A DNA stretch of 64,000 nucleotides from Deinococcus aquaedulcis. Lineage in GTDB: Bacteria; Deinococcota; Deinococci; Deinococcales; Deinococcaceae. Shown here in pieces: positions 8,971-21,219 of the stretch. How positions within the stretch are numbered: the first letter of the stretch is position 1; each line of letters starts with the position of its first letter. The notes beneath the pieces were generated by a model. The model ran no database searches. It was not told where the DNA came from and saw only the letters and a program-made list of their open reading frames with translations. The DNA lies in the NCBI RefSeq assembly GCF_019693445.1, contig NZ_JAHRBL010000004.1, forward strand, positions 186,001-250,000, written 5' to 3'. The position numbers were made by a program, and so were the translations under genes.

Positions 8971-10299
8971 ATGGCAGAGCTGATCAGCAGAGAAGGCAAC
9001 AAGGTGGAATTCAAGGTGTCGGTGCCCGCCGCCGAAGTGAACCGCGCCTACGACCAGGTGTGGGCTGGCCTGGCCCGCGACGTGCGCGTGCCCGGGTTCC
9101 GCCCCGGCAAGGCCCCGCGCAAGGTGATTGAAGGCCGCGTGGGCAAGGGCTACGTGGAGCAGGAAGTGCGTGACCGCCTGCTGCAGACCCACTACCCCCA
9201 GGCCGCCCGCGAGCTGAAGCTGAGCCTGGTGGACGCCACCATTGACCCCAAGGCCCTGCAGAGCGGTCAGTCCTTCGAATTCACTGTGAAGGGCGAAACC
9301 TACCCCGAAGTCAAACTGGCGGACTGGAGCGGCCTGCAACTCAGCGCCGAGGCCCCCGAAATCACCGACGAGGTGCTGGAGCGCACCCTTAGCGACCTGC
9401 GCGAGCGCAACGCCACCTTCGAGAGCGCCGAGCGCCCCATTGAGGCCAGCGACCAGGTGACCATTGAAGAAGAGGGCGAAGAGGGCGGCACCTACCCCGT
9501 GTACCTCGACGTGGCCGAGCCCCACGTGCGCGAGGCGCTGCTGGGCAAGGCCAAGGGCGACACCGTGCAGATCACCGTGCCCGCCCACACGCACGGCGAC
9601 CACGAGCACCCCGAGCACACGGTCACCGTGAAGATCGTGGACGTGAAGACCAAGCAGCTGCAGGAGCTGAACGACGAGTTCGCCAGCAGCCTGAACTTCG
9701 AGTCCCTGGAGCGCCTGCGCACCGATCTGAAGGCCGAACTGGAGCGCCGCGCGCAGCAGGAAGGCGAGGCCGGACGCCGCGAGGAATTCATCAGCGCCCT
9801 GATGGAGGGCATGGAAGCCGACATTCCCCAGGCCCTGCTGACCCGCCGCCGCGAGAGCATGCTCGAAGAGATCAAGGACGACCTGGGCCGCCAGGGCGTG
9901 AAGTGGGGCGAGTACGAGAGCTTCATGAAAGAGCAGGGCAAGCTCGAGGACTTCATGGCCGACCTGGGCAAGAACGCTGAATCCCGCGTGAAGCGTGATC
10001 TGGTGCTGGAAAAGCTGGCCGAGGACCTGAACGTGCAGGTCAGCGACGCCGAGTTCAACCAGACCATGAACGCCCTGGCCCAGGCCAACGGCCTGAGCCC
10101 CGCCGAGCTGAGCAAGCAGCTGGGCCCGAATGGCATCAACGCCTACTACACCAGCCTCGTGCGTGAAAAGGGCCTGCAGCAGGCCATGAGCCAGCTGAGC
10201 GGCGCCCAGAAGCAGGGCGGCGAGCCGGCCAGCACCGAGGAAGCCAGCAGCGCCGAGGCCACCACCGAAGAAAGCACCGAAGCCACCAGCGCCGAATAA
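8971..10299 (+). CDS. tig: trigger factor, ribosome-associated chaperone and prolyl isomerase
   Basis: Trigger factor binds near the ribosome exit tunnel and shields nascent chains. The 442-residue product has the ribosome-docking motif PGFRPGKAPRKVIEG at 41-55, a central FKBP-type PPIase domain (about 155-240) and a helical C-terminal chaperone domain. Two features are notable: a His-rich loop (HTHGDHEHPEH) in the PPIase domain, which may bind metal, and an acidic Glu/Ser/Thr tail. ATG 8971 is chosen for the family start and a GGGAGA site. It is monocistronic, with a strong hairpin after the stop codon. Confidence 0.96.
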   Translation: MAELISREGNKVEFKVSVPAAEVNRAYDQVWAGLARDVRVPGFRPGKAPRKVIEGRVGKGYVEQEVRDRLLQTHYPQAARELKLSLVDATIDPKALQSGQSFEFTVKGETYPEVKLADWSGLQLSAEAPEITDEVLERTLSDLRERNATFESAERPIEASDQVTIEEEGEEGGTYPVYLDVAEPHVREALLGKAKGDTVQITVPAHTHGDHEHPEHTVTVKIVDVKTKQLQELNDEFASSLNFESLERLRTDLKAELERRAQQEGEAGRREEFISALMEGMEADIPQALLTRRRESMLEEIKDDLGRQGVKWGEYESFMKEQGKLEDFMADLGKNAESRVKRDLVLEKLAEDLNVQVSDAEFNQTMNALAQANGLSPAELSKQLGPNGINAYYTSLVREKGLQQAMSQLSGAQKQGGEPASTEEASSAEATTEESTEATSAE

Positions 10300-10310
10300 C
10301 GGCCTGTAGG

Positions 10311-10354
10311 GGCCACAGCGGGGACCGTGCATGCCACGGTTCCCGCTGGCCGTT
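10311..10354 (+). terminator. terminator of tig
   Basis: A long stem with arms GGCC-AGCGGG-ACCGTG and CACGGTTCCCGCTGGCC (two-base bulge and one wobble), followed by GTTTG. Confidence 0.75.
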
Positions 10355-10407
10355 TGGGCGCTGGGCCAGGGGAAGGCGCACTCATGGGGCGGGCCGCAGC
10401 GGTGCCG

Positions 10408-10413
10408 TATGCT
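10408..10413 (+). promoter_or_regulatory. short-leader -10 of the hybrid kinase gene
   Basis: TATGCT, 11 bases before ATG 10425, with no ribosome site between them. Confidence 0.5.
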
Positions 10414-10424
10414 CCTGACTGTCC

Positions 10425-13871
<3,447 letters not shown>

Positions 13872-13898
13872 GCCGGGCTGGGCCACAGCGGGCCGACA

Positions 13899-13940
13899 GC
13901 GCAAGGGGGTTGAGGCCACAGGTCCTCAACCCCCTTGCGC
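13899..13940. terminator. strong bidirectional terminator
   Basis: Perfect 17-bp arms (GCGCAAGGGGGTTGAGG and its complement) between the convergent kinase and small minus-strand gene. Confidence 0.85.
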
Positions 13941-13953
13941 CGCGCGGTGCTCT

Positions 13954-14166
13954 TTAAGCGGCGATGTCCTTACGGGTCACCTGCTGGTTCAGAAACCGCG
14001 CCCACACGCCGATGTACTTCAGTTCCTCCGGCGAGTGAAAGGCGCTGAGATACCACTCTTCCAGGGCGGTCGCGGTGCGCCCCCGCGCATGTCGCCGCAG
14101 CGAAGCGCTAGCGCGGGCCACCTCCTCCCGGATCTGATGCTGGTTCAAGACAACGTCGGATTCCAC
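13954..14166 (-). CDS. small conserved-looking hypothetical protein
   Basis: This 70-residue product has no family I recognise. It is predicted mostly helical, basic in the middle (RRHARGRTATALEEW) and ends with YIGVWARFLNQQVTRKDIAA. It lies between two well-formed signals: the bidirectional terminator directly after its stop codon and a gene-free upstream region. The start is GTG 14164-14166, the only plausible one; no strong ribosome site is visible. It could be a DNA- or protein-binding accessory factor, but nothing in the sequence settles this. Confidence 0.6.
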   Translation of the reverse strand: MESDVVLNQHQIREEVARASASLRRHARGRTATALEEWYLSAFHSPEELKYIGVWARFLNQQVTRKDIAA

Positions 14167-14797
14167 GCCCTGACTGTGTCACAAGGGTTCTGTCGGAATT
14201 CATTCGTAAAGCGGAGGCAGGTTGAGGGCCTTGCACCACGAGCTCCACGCGGAGAAGAGGGGGGATGCTGCCGCCCACCCTGCGCCCCGAAGACGTTCTG
14301 GCGCTGAAAAATCTGTGCGGGTGGGCGAGGCGCCGAGGTGGGCGAAACATAAAGTGTGGCCGCGAACGAATGTGATTTGTCACAACTGCTGACCCGCGAT
14401 GCACTGAGGGGCGAACAGAACTTTGAGGCGTTTCGAGCTTCCGAGGGTCCGGCCCAGGGAAGGAGAGAGGGCCGAGGCTGGCCGGCGAACAGCTCTGGTG
14501 GAGCGGCCCGGCGAGGTGACGGTCCAGGGGGTCCGATGGGCAATGTCTGGCCTAGACTCATCTCAATCCGCCTGTACCGTCAGGCTCACCGTTAAAGCGG
14601 TGGCACGCCTCAGGCCCTCGCACGGCTCGGAAAAGGAGGTCGCCTCACGCCACGATCCGCGTCGCCGTCCCGCTACCTTTGTGCGAGAAGAGCTGTCTCC
14701 AGGCGGGCAAACTCGACTTTTCGCCGGCATAGACACCTCAACCTTGGTGCCCGCCCTTGCTCCCCCGTCCACTCTTCTGAACTCTGTACCGAATTCA
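14167..14797. other. 630-base gene-free region before fabH
   Basis: No gene is convincing on either strand. Open frames here are short or lack starts and family resemblance. A TAGACT near 14553 looks like a -10 on the plus strand but leads to no start codon within leaderless distance, so an unannotated small RNA cannot be excluded. Confidence 0.4.
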
Positions 14798-14826
14798 TTG
14801 AACGGGCGTTCAAAGAATGTTAGCGT
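14798..14826 (+). promoter_or_regulatory. fabH promoter with palindromic operator
   Basis: The perfect palindrome TTGAACGGGCGTTCAA covers 14798-14813. Its first six bases also serve as a -35 (TTGAAC), with a 17-base spacer to the -10 TAGCGT at 14821-14826, which is 7 bases before the ATG. A repressor bound here would block the -35. The form suggests a TetR-family lipid regulator. Confidence 0.75.
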
Positions 14827-14833
14827 GGGGGGC

Positions 14834-15883
14834 ATGAGCGACCCTTCTGCCCCCGCCCGGCCGCCGCTGGGCATCATGGCGCTGGGAACCTACGTGCCCG
14901 AGCGCGTGGTGCCCAACAGCGAATTCGAAGCCCGGATGGACACCACCGCCGACTGGATCGAGTCGCGCACTGGCATTCGCGAGCGCCGCTACGCCGGCTC
15001 CGACGAGTACACCAGCGACCTGGGCGTGCGGGCGGTGCGCGACCTGCTCTCGCGCGACCCGGACGCCCTGAATGGCGTGGACGCCGTGATCTGCGCCACG
15101 GTGAGCCCCGACGCCCTGATGCCCTCCACGGCGGCCCTGATCGCCATGCAGGTGGGCCTGGTGGGGGCCGCCGCCTTTGACCTGAGCACCGCCTGCAGCG
15201 GTTTTGTGTATGGCTTGAGCGTGGCCCAGGGCCTGATTCTGACGGGTAGCGCCCGGCGCGTGCTGGTGGTGGGGGCCGAGGCCCTGAGCAAGGTGATTGA
15301 CCACGATGACCGCAACACCGCCATTCTGTTCGGGGACGGCGCGGGCGCGGCCGTGGTGGGCCCGGTGCCCCAGGGCTACGGCTTTCAGGACTTTGTACTG
15401 GGCGCCGATGGCCATGGGGGCAGCAGCCTCTACCTGCGCTGCGTGGCGCCCCGCTTGCCCGGCGGCGTCCCCATGACCGAGGGCGTGGGCATGAACGGCC
15501 GCGAGGTCTTCAAATTCGCCGTGCGGGTGCTGGGCGACAGCGGCACCCAGGTGCTGGCCAAGAGCGGCCTGACCGGCGCCGATGTGGACTGGGTGGTGCC
15601 GCACCAGGCCAACGTGCGGATTATCGAGGCGGCGATGGAACGCTTTGGCCTGCCCCTAAGCAAGGCCACCGTGAACCTGGACCGCTACGGCAACACCAGT
15701 TCGGCCACCGTGCCGCTGGTGCTGCGCGAGGCCATCGACGACGGGCGGATTCAGGACGGCCAGCAGCTGCTGCTGATCGCCTTTGGCGGCGGCCTGAGCT
15801 GGGTGGCGGGCACCATGAAGTGGTGGGGCGGCGCACCCAGCCTGCACCCGCGCCCGGCGGCCGAAGTGGGGGCCTGGGCATGA
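14834..15883 (+). CDS. fabH: 3-oxoacyl-ACP synthase III
   Basis: FabH starts fatty-acid synthesis by condensing acetyl-CoA (or a branched acyl-CoA) with malonyl-ACP. The 349-residue product has the full catalytic triad Cys121 (DLSTACSGF), His257 (VVPHQANVRI) and Asn287 (YGNTSSA). The start at 14834 gives the usual family N-terminus after a short Pro-rich lead and fits the leaderless promoter. It is first in the fab cluster; its stop codon overlaps the fabD start (ATGA). Branched primers would be expected in a Deinococcus but cannot be read from the sequence. Confidence 0.96.
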   Translation: MSDPSAPARPPLGIMALGTYVPERVVPNSEFEARMDTTADWIESRTGIRERRYAGSDEYTSDLGVRAVRDLLSRDPDALNGVDAVICATVSPDALMPSTAALIAMQVGLVGAAAFDLSTACSGFVYGLSVAQGLILTGSARRVLVVGAEALSKVIDHDDRNTAILFGDGAGAAVVGPVPQGYGFQDFVLGADGHGGSSLYLRCVAPRLPGGVPMTEGVGMNGREVFKFAVRVLGDSGTQVLAKSGLTGADVDWVVPHQANVRIIEAAMERFGLPLSKATVNLDRYGNTSSATVPLVLREAIDDGRIQDGQQLLLIAFGGGLSWVAGTMKWWGGAPSLHPRPAAEVGAWA

Positions 15884-16785
15884 AGATCGCGGCCCTTTTT
15901 CCCGGCCAAGGCTCGCACGCGGTGGGCATGGGGGCGGACCTTGCCGCTGCGTTTCCCGAAGCGGGCGAGGTCTACAGCCAGATTGACACCGTGCTGCCCG
16001 GTCTGCGCACCCTGATTGAAACCGGGCCCCTGGACGAGCTGACCCTGACGGCCAACCAGCAGCCCGCGCTGGTGTCTGCCTCTGTCGCCGCCTACCGCGC
16101 GTGGCGGGCCCACACTGGCCTGACCCCGGCCTTTGCCGCTGGGCACTCGCTGGGTGAATATTCCGCGCTGGTGGCCGCCGACGCGCTGTCCCTGGGCGAC
16201 GCCCTGCGCCTGACGCGCCGCCGGGGCGAGCTGATGCAGGCCGCCGTGCCGGTGGGCGAGGGCGCCATGAGCGCCGTGATGGGCGACCCGGCCACCGTGC
16301 AGGCCGTGTGCGCCGCGCTGGACGGCGTGCAGCCCGCCAACTTCAACGCGCCCACCCAGACCGTGATTTCCGGCACCAGGGCAGCGGTGGAGGCGGCCGG
16401 GACCGAACTGAAGGCGCGCGGCCTGAAGGCCATTCCCCTGAAGGTGAGCGCGCCCTTTCATTGCGCCCTGATGGACAGCGCCGCCCAGGGCCTGGCGCCG
16501 CAGCTGCAGACCACCCGCTTCGCCCCGCCTGCCTTTCCGGTGTACGCCAACGTGACGGCCCAGCCGAATACCGATGCAGCGGCCCTGCCGGGGCTGCTGA
16601 CCGCCCAGATCACGGGCGCGGTGCGCTGGGTGGAAACCATTCAGGCCCTGGCAGAGGCCGGCGCTGAGGTCTTTATTGAGTTTGGCCCCGGTACTGTGTT
16701 GACCGGGCTGGTGAGGCGCATCCTGCCCGAGGCCCGCACCCTGAATGTGGGCACCGCCGAGCAGGTGCAGGCCTTCGCCCTGTGA
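15880..16785 (+). CDS. fabD: malonyl-CoA:ACP transacylase
   Basis: FabD loads malonyl units from CoA onto acyl carrier protein. The 301-residue product has the N-terminal FPGQGSHAVGMG motif, the nucleophile Ser90 in GHSLGE and His194 in APFHCALM, all as in FabD. It is translationally coupled to fabH by a 4-base overlap and to the next gene by a GTGA overlap. Confidence 0.96.
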   Translation: MKIAALFPGQGSHAVGMGADLAAAFPEAGEVYSQIDTVLPGLRTLIETGPLDELTLTANQQPALVSASVAAYRAWRAHTGLTPAFAAGHSLGEYSALVAADALSLGDALRLTRRRGELMQAAVPVGEGAMSAVMGDPATVQAVCAALDGVQPANFNAPTQTVISGTRAAVEAAGTELKARGLKAIPLKVSAPFHCALMDSAAQGLAPQLQTTRFAPPAFPVYANVTAQPNTDAAALPGLLTAQITGAVRWVETIQALAEAGAEVFIEFGPGTVLTGLVRRILPEARTLNVGTAEQVQAFAL

Positions 16786-17309
16786 ACCGGGACGACCTGC
16801 TTCAGGCGCTGGCCGCGCGCACCGAGGAGGTGGCCTCGGGTTTTGCAGGGCTGGACGAGCAGACCTTTCACCGGGGCACCGCTGAGCAGTGGTCGCCGGC
16901 CTATCATCTGGACCACCTGACGCGCTCGAACACCGTGCTGGCGATGGCCCTGTCCATGCCCCGGGACCGTTTCGGCTGGGGCAGGCGCCCGGCTGGAACA
17001 CCGGGCCAGTCGGAGGAAGCCCTGCGCACCGAGTACCAGCGGCGCCTCAGGGAACAGGGTCTCCGGGCCTCCGGGCGGTTTCTGCCTGATCCACGGGGCA
17101 CGCAAGCCGAGCAGGTGGAGGCGTACCGGCAGTCCCACGCCCTGCTGGCCCATCACCTGCTGGCCTACACCGACGAAGCGGAACTGGACACGGCCACGCT
17201 GCCGCACCCGGCGCTGGGTGAACTCAGCCTGCGCGAGCTGCTGTTTTTCACGCACTATCACAACGACCACCATCTGCGCGGCGCGCACGCCGCACTGGAG
17301 ACCCCATGA
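16782..17309 (+). CDS. DinB-family protein inside the fab operon
   Basis: This 175-residue protein has the DinB/YfiT four-helix-bundle pattern, with metal-ligand-type histidines in [10 protein letters not shown] near the N-terminus and [12 protein letters not shown] at the C-terminus. DinB-fold proteins are expanded in Deinococcus; some are thiol-S-transferases for bacillithiol or related thiols, and many have unknown roles. It starts at GTG 16782 overlapping the fabD stop codon, and its own stop codon overlaps the fabG start. It is therefore fully embedded in the operon and must be co-translated with it. Whether it acts on an acyl or thiol intermediate is unknown. Confidence 0.85.
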   Translation: MNRDDLLQALAARTEEVASGFAGLDEQTFHRGTAEQWSPAYHLDHLTRSNTVLAMALSMPRDRFGWGRRPAGTPGQSEEALRTEYQRRLREQGLRASGRFLPDPRGTQAEQVEAYRQSHALLAHHLLAYTDEAELDTATLPHPALGELSLRELLFFTHYHNDHHLRGAHAALETP

Positions 17310-18067
17310 CCCAGACCCCTGAATCCGCTCCCCGCAAAGTCGCCCTGGTCACCGGCAGCAGCCGGGGCCTGGGCCGCGCCATGGCCCTGCACCTTGCCCG
17401 CGCGGGCTTTGATGTGGCGGTGCATTACGGCCGGGGCGCCGCTGAGGCCGAGAAGGTGGCCGAAGAAGCCCGCAGCCTGGGCGTGCAGGCCCGTGTTTAC
17501 GGCGCCGACCTGACCACGCCCGCCAACGCCGGCACGCTGGTGGAGGGGGTCATTGGGGACATGGGCCGCCTGGACGTGCTGGTCAATAACGCGGGCATCA
17601 CCCGCGACACCCTGGCGATCCGCATGAAAGACGAGGACTGGGACGCCGTGCTGCAGACCAACCTGTCGAGCGCCTTTATCGCCTGCCGCGCCGCCATCAA
17701 ACACATGATGCGTGCGCGGACGGGGCGGATCATCAACATCGCGTCGGTGGTGGGGCTGACCGGCAACCCGGGGCAGGCCAACTACGTGGCCAGCAAAGCC
17801 GGCCTCATCGGCCTGACCAAGGCGCTGGCCAAGGAATACGGCGGCCGGGGCATCACGGTTAACGCCATTGCCCCCGGCTTTATCGAGAGCGACATGACGG
17901 CCGAACTGCCTGAACAGGTGCGCCAGAGCTACCTGAGCAGCATCCCCCTGGGCCGCCTGGGCCAGCCGGACGAGGTGGCCGCCCTCGTCGCCTTCCTGGC
18001 AAGCGACGCGGCGGGCTATATCACCGGGCAGACCATTGGCGTGGACGGGGGGCTGAACCCGCATTGA
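17306..18067 (+). CDS. fabG: 3-oxoacyl-ACP reductase
   Basis: FabG is the NADPH-dependent reductase of the elongation cycle and a short-chain dehydrogenase. The 253-residue product has the cofactor motif TGSSRGLG, the NNAG motif, catalytic Ser147 (IASVVG), Tyr160 and Lys164 (NYVASKAG), and the FabG-type end [16 protein letters not shown] 17306 overlaps the upstream stop codon. A phased hairpin follows its stop codon at 18071. Confidence 0.95.
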   Translation: MTQTPESAPRKVALVTGSSRGLGRAMALHLARAGFDVAVHYGRGAAEAEKVAEEARSLGVQARVYGADLTTPANAGTLVEGVIGDMGRLDVLVNNAGITRDTLAIRMKDEDWDAVLQTNLSSAFIACRAAIKHMMRARTGRIINIASVVGLTGNPGQANYVASKAGLIGLTKALAKEYGGRGITVNAIAPGFIESDMTAELPEQVRQSYLSSIPLGRLGQPDEVAALVAFLASDAAGYITGQTIGVDGGLNPH

Positions 18068-18070
18068 GCC

Positions 18071-18129
18071 GATGGCCCATGGCAAATGGTAGATGGCGAA
18101 AGGCCCTATGCCATTTGCCATGGGCCATC
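18071..18129. repeat. 7-bp-phased hairpin between fabG and acpP
   Basis: 19-bp arms (18071-18089 and 18111-18129) are perfect complements. Both arms and loop read as heptads (ATGGCCC, ATGGCAA, ATGGTAG, ATGGCGA and so on). It may attenuate transcription from fabG into acpP. Confidence 0.7.
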
Positions 18130-18133
18130 CGCC

Positions 18134-18152
18134 CTTTGAACTCTGTTCAAAG
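18134..18152 (+). promoter_or_regulatory. palindromic operator upstream of acpP
   Basis: CTTTGAAC-TCT-GTTCAAAG is a perfect 8-bp inverted repeat with a 3-base centre. It shares the half-site TTGAAC with the fabH operator but with spacing 3 instead of 4. It lies about 27 bases upstream of the -10 TAGACT at 18179-18184, so an activator or repressor role are both possible. Confidence 0.7.
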
Positions 18153-18178
18153 CCCCGGCCCTTTTCGCGCGCCGCGTG

Positions 18179-18184
18179 TAGACT
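18179..18184 (+). promoter_or_regulatory. -10 of acpP
   Basis: TAGACT. Unlike most genes here, acpP has a leader of about 28 bases with a perfect AGGAGGT ribosome site before ATG 18218. Confidence 0.65.
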
Positions 18185-18217
18185 GGCGCAGACTTCAACC
18201 GCAGGAGGTACGAATTT

Positions 18218-18448
18218 ATGGCGACTTTTGAAGATGTGAAAGACGTGATCGTGGACAAGCTGGGTGTGGACGCCGACAAGGTGACCCCGGAAGCCCGCTT
18301 TGTGGAAGACCTCGGCGCCGACAGCCTGGAAACCGTGGAACTGATCATGGGCCTGGAAGACAAGTTCGGCATCACCATCAGCGATGAGGACGCCGAGAGC
18401 ATCCGCACCGTGCAGGCGGCGGTGGACTACATCGAGAGCAAGCAGTAA
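18218..18448 (+). CDS. acpP: acyl carrier protein
   Basis: This 76-residue acidic helical protein carries growing acyl chains on phosphopantetheine. The attachment site is Ser36 in the standard [10 protein letters not shown] motif. The strong ribosome site AGGAGGT fits the high expression expected of ACP. It has its own promoter within the fab cluster and is followed by fabF. Confidence 0.98.
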   Translation: MATFEDVKDVIVDKLGVDADKVTPEARFVEDLGADSLETVELIMGLEDKFGITISDEDAESIRTVQAAVDYIESKQ

Positions 18449-18583
18449 ACCCGCCGGCTTCCCCACAGGAAGCGGATGAGGACCTTGGGGCGGGACGCGG
18501 GAGCTGGACAGGGCCGCTGCCCGCCCCTTCTTCACGGCCGGGCGCTGCCGCAGTGGCGGCCCCCGGCAGAGGAGGCACAGAGC

Positions 18584-19828
18584 ATGGGCGTTTCAGGACT
18601 CAAACGGGTGGTGATCACAGGGGTGGGGCCGGTCACGCCTATCGGGGTGGGGGCGCAGGCCTTTGCCCAGGCACAGCGCGCGGGCAAAAGCGGCATTGGG
18701 CGCATTACCCGCTTTGACCCGGCCGATGTGGCCAGCAAGATTGCGGGCGAGGTGAACGACGACCTTTCGGCCTATGTGGACCCGCGCGAGGCCCGCAAGC
18801 TGGACCGCTACGTGCAGCTGGCCCTGGCCGCCGCCGCGCTGGCCGTGCAAGACAGCGGCCTGAGCCCCGAGGAACTGCGCGGTGAAGGCACCGGCACCCT
18901 GATTGGCAGCGGCATTGGTGGCGTCAAAACCTTCGAGGATCAGGCGCAGGTGCTGCACACGCGGGGGGCCGGACGCATCAGCCCCATGTTCATCCCGATG
19001 CAGATTGCGAACATGGCCTCGGGGCACGTGGCGATGCAGTACGGCGCCACCGGCCCCAGCAGCACGGTGGTCACCGCCTGCGCCACCGGCACCGGGGCAA
19101 TTGGCGACGCCGCGCGCTATATCCAGCTGGGGCTGGCCGACACCATGATCGCCGGGGGCAGCGAGGCCGCTATTACGCCGATTGCCATCGGCGGCTTTTC
19201 CAACATGAAGGCGCTGTCCACCCGCAACGACGAGCCAGAACTCGCCAGCCGCCCCTTTTCCGCCACCCGCGACGGCTTTGTGCTGGGCGAGGGCGCGGCC
19301 GTGGTGATTCTGGAAGAGTACGACAAGGCCGTGAAACGCGGCGCCACCATCTATGCCGAGGTGGTGGGCTACGGCACCAGCGCCGACGCCCACCACATCA
19401 CCATGCCCGCCCCCGAAGGCCGGGGTGCCCAGGTCGCCATGCGCATGGCCCTGAAAACGGCCGGGGTCAACCCCGAGCAGGTGGGGTACATCAACGCCCA
19501 CGGCACCAGCACCTATTTCAACGACCTGCACGAAACCCAGGGCATCAAGTCGGTGTTTGGGGACCATGCCTACCGGCTGGCGGTCAGCTCCACCAAGAGC
19601 ATGACCGGGCACCTGCTGGGCGCCGCTGGCGCCGCCGAGGCCATCGCAGTGGCCCAGGCGCTGAAAGACGGCATCCTGCCCCCTACAATCAACCTCACCG
19701 ACCCCGATCCCGAACTGGACCTGGATTACGTGCCGCTGCACGCCCGCGAAGCCCAGGTGGACTACGCCCTGAGCAACTCGTTTGCGTTTGGCGGCCAGAA
19801 CGCTGCGCTGCTATTTAAAAGGGTCTAG
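18584..19828 (+). CDS. fabF: 3-oxoacyl-ACP synthase II
   Basis: FabF condenses acyl-ACP with malonyl-ACP in elongation. The 414-residue thiolase-fold protein has Cys166 (VTACATGTG), His306 (NAHGTST) and His343 (KSMTGHLLGAAG). ATG 18584 follows a GAGGAGG site. It sits 135 bases after acpP with no terminator visible between, so the two are probably one transcript. It ends the cluster at a phased hairpin. Confidence 0.96.
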   Translation: MGVSGLKRVVITGVGPVTPIGVGAQAFAQAQRAGKSGIGRITRFDPADVASKIAGEVNDDLSAYVDPREARKLDRYVQLALAAAALAVQDSGLSPEELRGEGTGTLIGSGIGGVKTFEDQAQVLHTRGAGRISPMFIPMQIANMASGHVAMQYGATGPSSTVVTACATGTGAIGDAARYIQLGLADTMIAGGSEAAITPIAIGGFSNMKALSTRNDEPELASRPFSATRDGFVLGEGAAVVILEEYDKAVKRGATIYAEVVGYGTSADAHHITMPAPEGRGAQVAMRMALKTAGVNPEQVGYINAHGTSTYFNDLHETQGIKSVFGDHAYRLAVSSTKSMTGHLLGAAGAAEAIAVAQALKDGILPPTINLTDPDPELDLDYVPLHAREAQVDYALSNSFAFGGQNAALLFKRV

Positions 19829-19897
19829 AGCCATGAGCCATGGGCCATGAGCTTTGGGGGGTTGCCCCATGGCTCATGGCCCATAGCCTATGGCCCC
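19829..19897. repeat. phased hairpin between convergent fabF and an acidic-protein gene
   Basis: Arms of heptads CCATGAG/CCATGGG against CTCATGG/CCCATAG pair over about 20 bp. It starts at the base after the fabF stop codon and ends one base before the convergent stop codon, so it probably terminates both transcripts. Confidence 0.7.
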
Positions 19898-19898
19898 T

Positions 19899-20411
19899 TT
19901 AGAACCCGCGTTCGCGGTCGCCCTTGATCTGGTGCTCCAGCTCACTCGTTTCGCCCTGGGGCAGGTCGCCGGGGCGCTCGGCCTGGTGGGGGGGGCTGAG
20001 TTCACTGGGGGGGGTGTAGCCGGGGTTGGGGTCGGCGCTGCCCAGACGGGTCTGGTAAGCCATCGCCGTGCCAGCGTTGATGCCAAGACCGGCGGTGGGG
20101 ACCACTGCGTCCAGGTTTTCGCCGCCCAGCCCGGCCACCGTTTCGGCGCCCGCAAATTCCGGGGCCTGGGGGGCGTGCTCCATGGCCGCCGGGTCGCGGG
20201 TGGCCAGATGGTCGAACTGCCCGGTGACCTCCCGGGCGCTGGGCACCGCCACAGGCTCGTATTTGCCCTCGTTCGCGGTGCTCACGCGGTCGTCGCCCGG
20301 GGTGGTGGTGTAGGTCACCTGGGCGTGGTCCTTGGGGTCGGGGGTCTCGAAGCCGGTCTGCACGTTCGTCACAGCCAGCTCGCTGGGGGGATCGCGCCTG
20401 TCGTTGCTCAT
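19899..20411 (-). CDS. acidic, disordered hypothetical protein
   Basis: A 170-residue hydrophilic protein rich in Pro, Asp, Glu and Gln with no hydrophobic core and no known family. It reads as intrinsically disordered (for example VTNVQTGFETPDPKDHAQVT, then SELSPPHQAERPGDLPQ) and ends SELEHQIKGDRERGF. Such proteins are frequent in Deinococcus and some are linked to desiccation tolerance, but this is only analogy. ATG 20411 is chosen because CACACT sits 6 bases upstream in a leaderless-type arrangement shared with the gene at 62392. Confidence 0.75.
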   Translation of the reverse strand: MSNDRRDPPSELAVTNVQTGFETPDPKDHAQVTYTTTPGDDRVSTANEGKYEPVAVPSAREVTGQFDHLATRDPAAMEHAPQAPEFAGAETVAGLGGENLDAVVPTAGLGINAGTAMAYQTRLGSADPNPGYTPPSELSPPHQAERPGDLPQGETSELEHQIKGDRERGF

Positions 20412-20480
20412 GGGGTCAGTGTGCGCCCAGGGGCCCAGGGGGTGCATTCCGGCTTTCTTCAGGCAGGCTGCCAGGAACGT

Positions 20481-21155
20481 TCAGGAACTGGTCAGGGCTT
20501 CGGCCAGTTCGTGGTGACCTTCCTCGCGGGCAAAGTCGGCGGCGCGCTGCCCAGCAGAGGTGGTGGCCCCGGCGTCGGCGCCGCAGCCCCGCAGAAAGGC
20601 CACCAGTTCGGCGTCGCCGTTCTGCGCGGCGGCCATCAGGGGCGTGAAGTCGTCCTGTTGCGCGGCGTTCACATCGGCCCCTGCCATCACCAGGGCGCGG
20701 GCCAGGGCGGCGTGCCTGCCCGCCACGGCCGAGTGCAGCGGGTGCACCCGCATGGCGTTCTGACTGGGCGCATTCACATCCGCGCCGCGCGAGAGCAGGT
20801 CTTCGGCCACCTCGGCGCGGCCAAAGAACGCCGCCAGCCCCAGCGGTGAAAAGCCGTCGGGGCTGAAGGCATGCACCTGCGCAGGGTCGGCGTCCAGCGC
20901 CGCGCGCACCGCTGCCCCGTCGCCCACCGCCGCCGCCTCGAACAGGTTTAGGGGCGCGCCTTCCTCGATCAGCACGCGCGCCATCTCGTGCCGGCCGTAG
21001 TAGGTGGCGAACAGCACGGGCGAGACGCCCATAGGGCTGGGCACCGTCAGCAGGCCCGGGTCGGCGCGCACCAAGCGGCGCAGCAGCTCGGCGTCCTGGG
21101 TCTTGATGGCGAGAAACAGGGCCGCTTCCTGGTCGGTGGGGGCGCGCTCGGTCAT
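20481..21155 (-). CDS. ankyrin-repeat protein
   Basis: A 224-residue soluble protein made of about six ankyrin repeats. Repeat signatures are visible as [58 protein letters not shown] and [19 protein letters not shown]. Ankyrin proteins mediate protein contacts; the partner is not indicated by neighbours. ATG 21155 is chosen over a TTG two codons upstream because TAGCCT lies 6 bases before it. It stands alone. Confidence 0.92.
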   Translation of the reverse strand: MTERAPTDQEAALFLAIKTQDAELLRRLVRADPGLLTVPSPMGVSPVLFATYYGRHEMARVLIEEGAPLNLFEAAAVGDGAAVRAALDADPAQVHAFSPDGFSPLGLAAFFGRAEVAEDLLSRGADVNAPSQNAMRVHPLHSAVAGRHAALARALVMAGADVNAAQQDDFTPLMAAAQNGDAELVAFLRGCGADAGATTSAGQRAADFAREEGHHELAEALTSS

Positions 21156-21161
21156 GGGCAA

Positions 21162-21167
21162 AGGCTA
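21162..21167 (-). promoter_or_regulatory. leaderless -10 of the ankyrin gene
   Basis: TAGCCT on the minus strand, 6 bases before ATG 21155. Confidence 0.5.
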
Positions 21168-21219
21168 GCCGCCCCCACGCCAGAAGGCAAAGAGGGGGCG
21201 GCCAGCGGGTCCTGTGGTC

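Noticed and set aside
14553..14558. TAGACT that looks like a -10 upstream of fabH
   Set aside because: No start codon follows at leaderless distance and no structured RNA is evident. It is noted only as a possible small-RNA start.
14145..14561. 138-codon minus-strand frame upstream of fabH
   Set aside because: No ribosome site, no -10 at leaderless distance, and Pro/Arg/Ser-rich composition of a non-coding frame. It also overlaps the better supported gene at 13954-14166.
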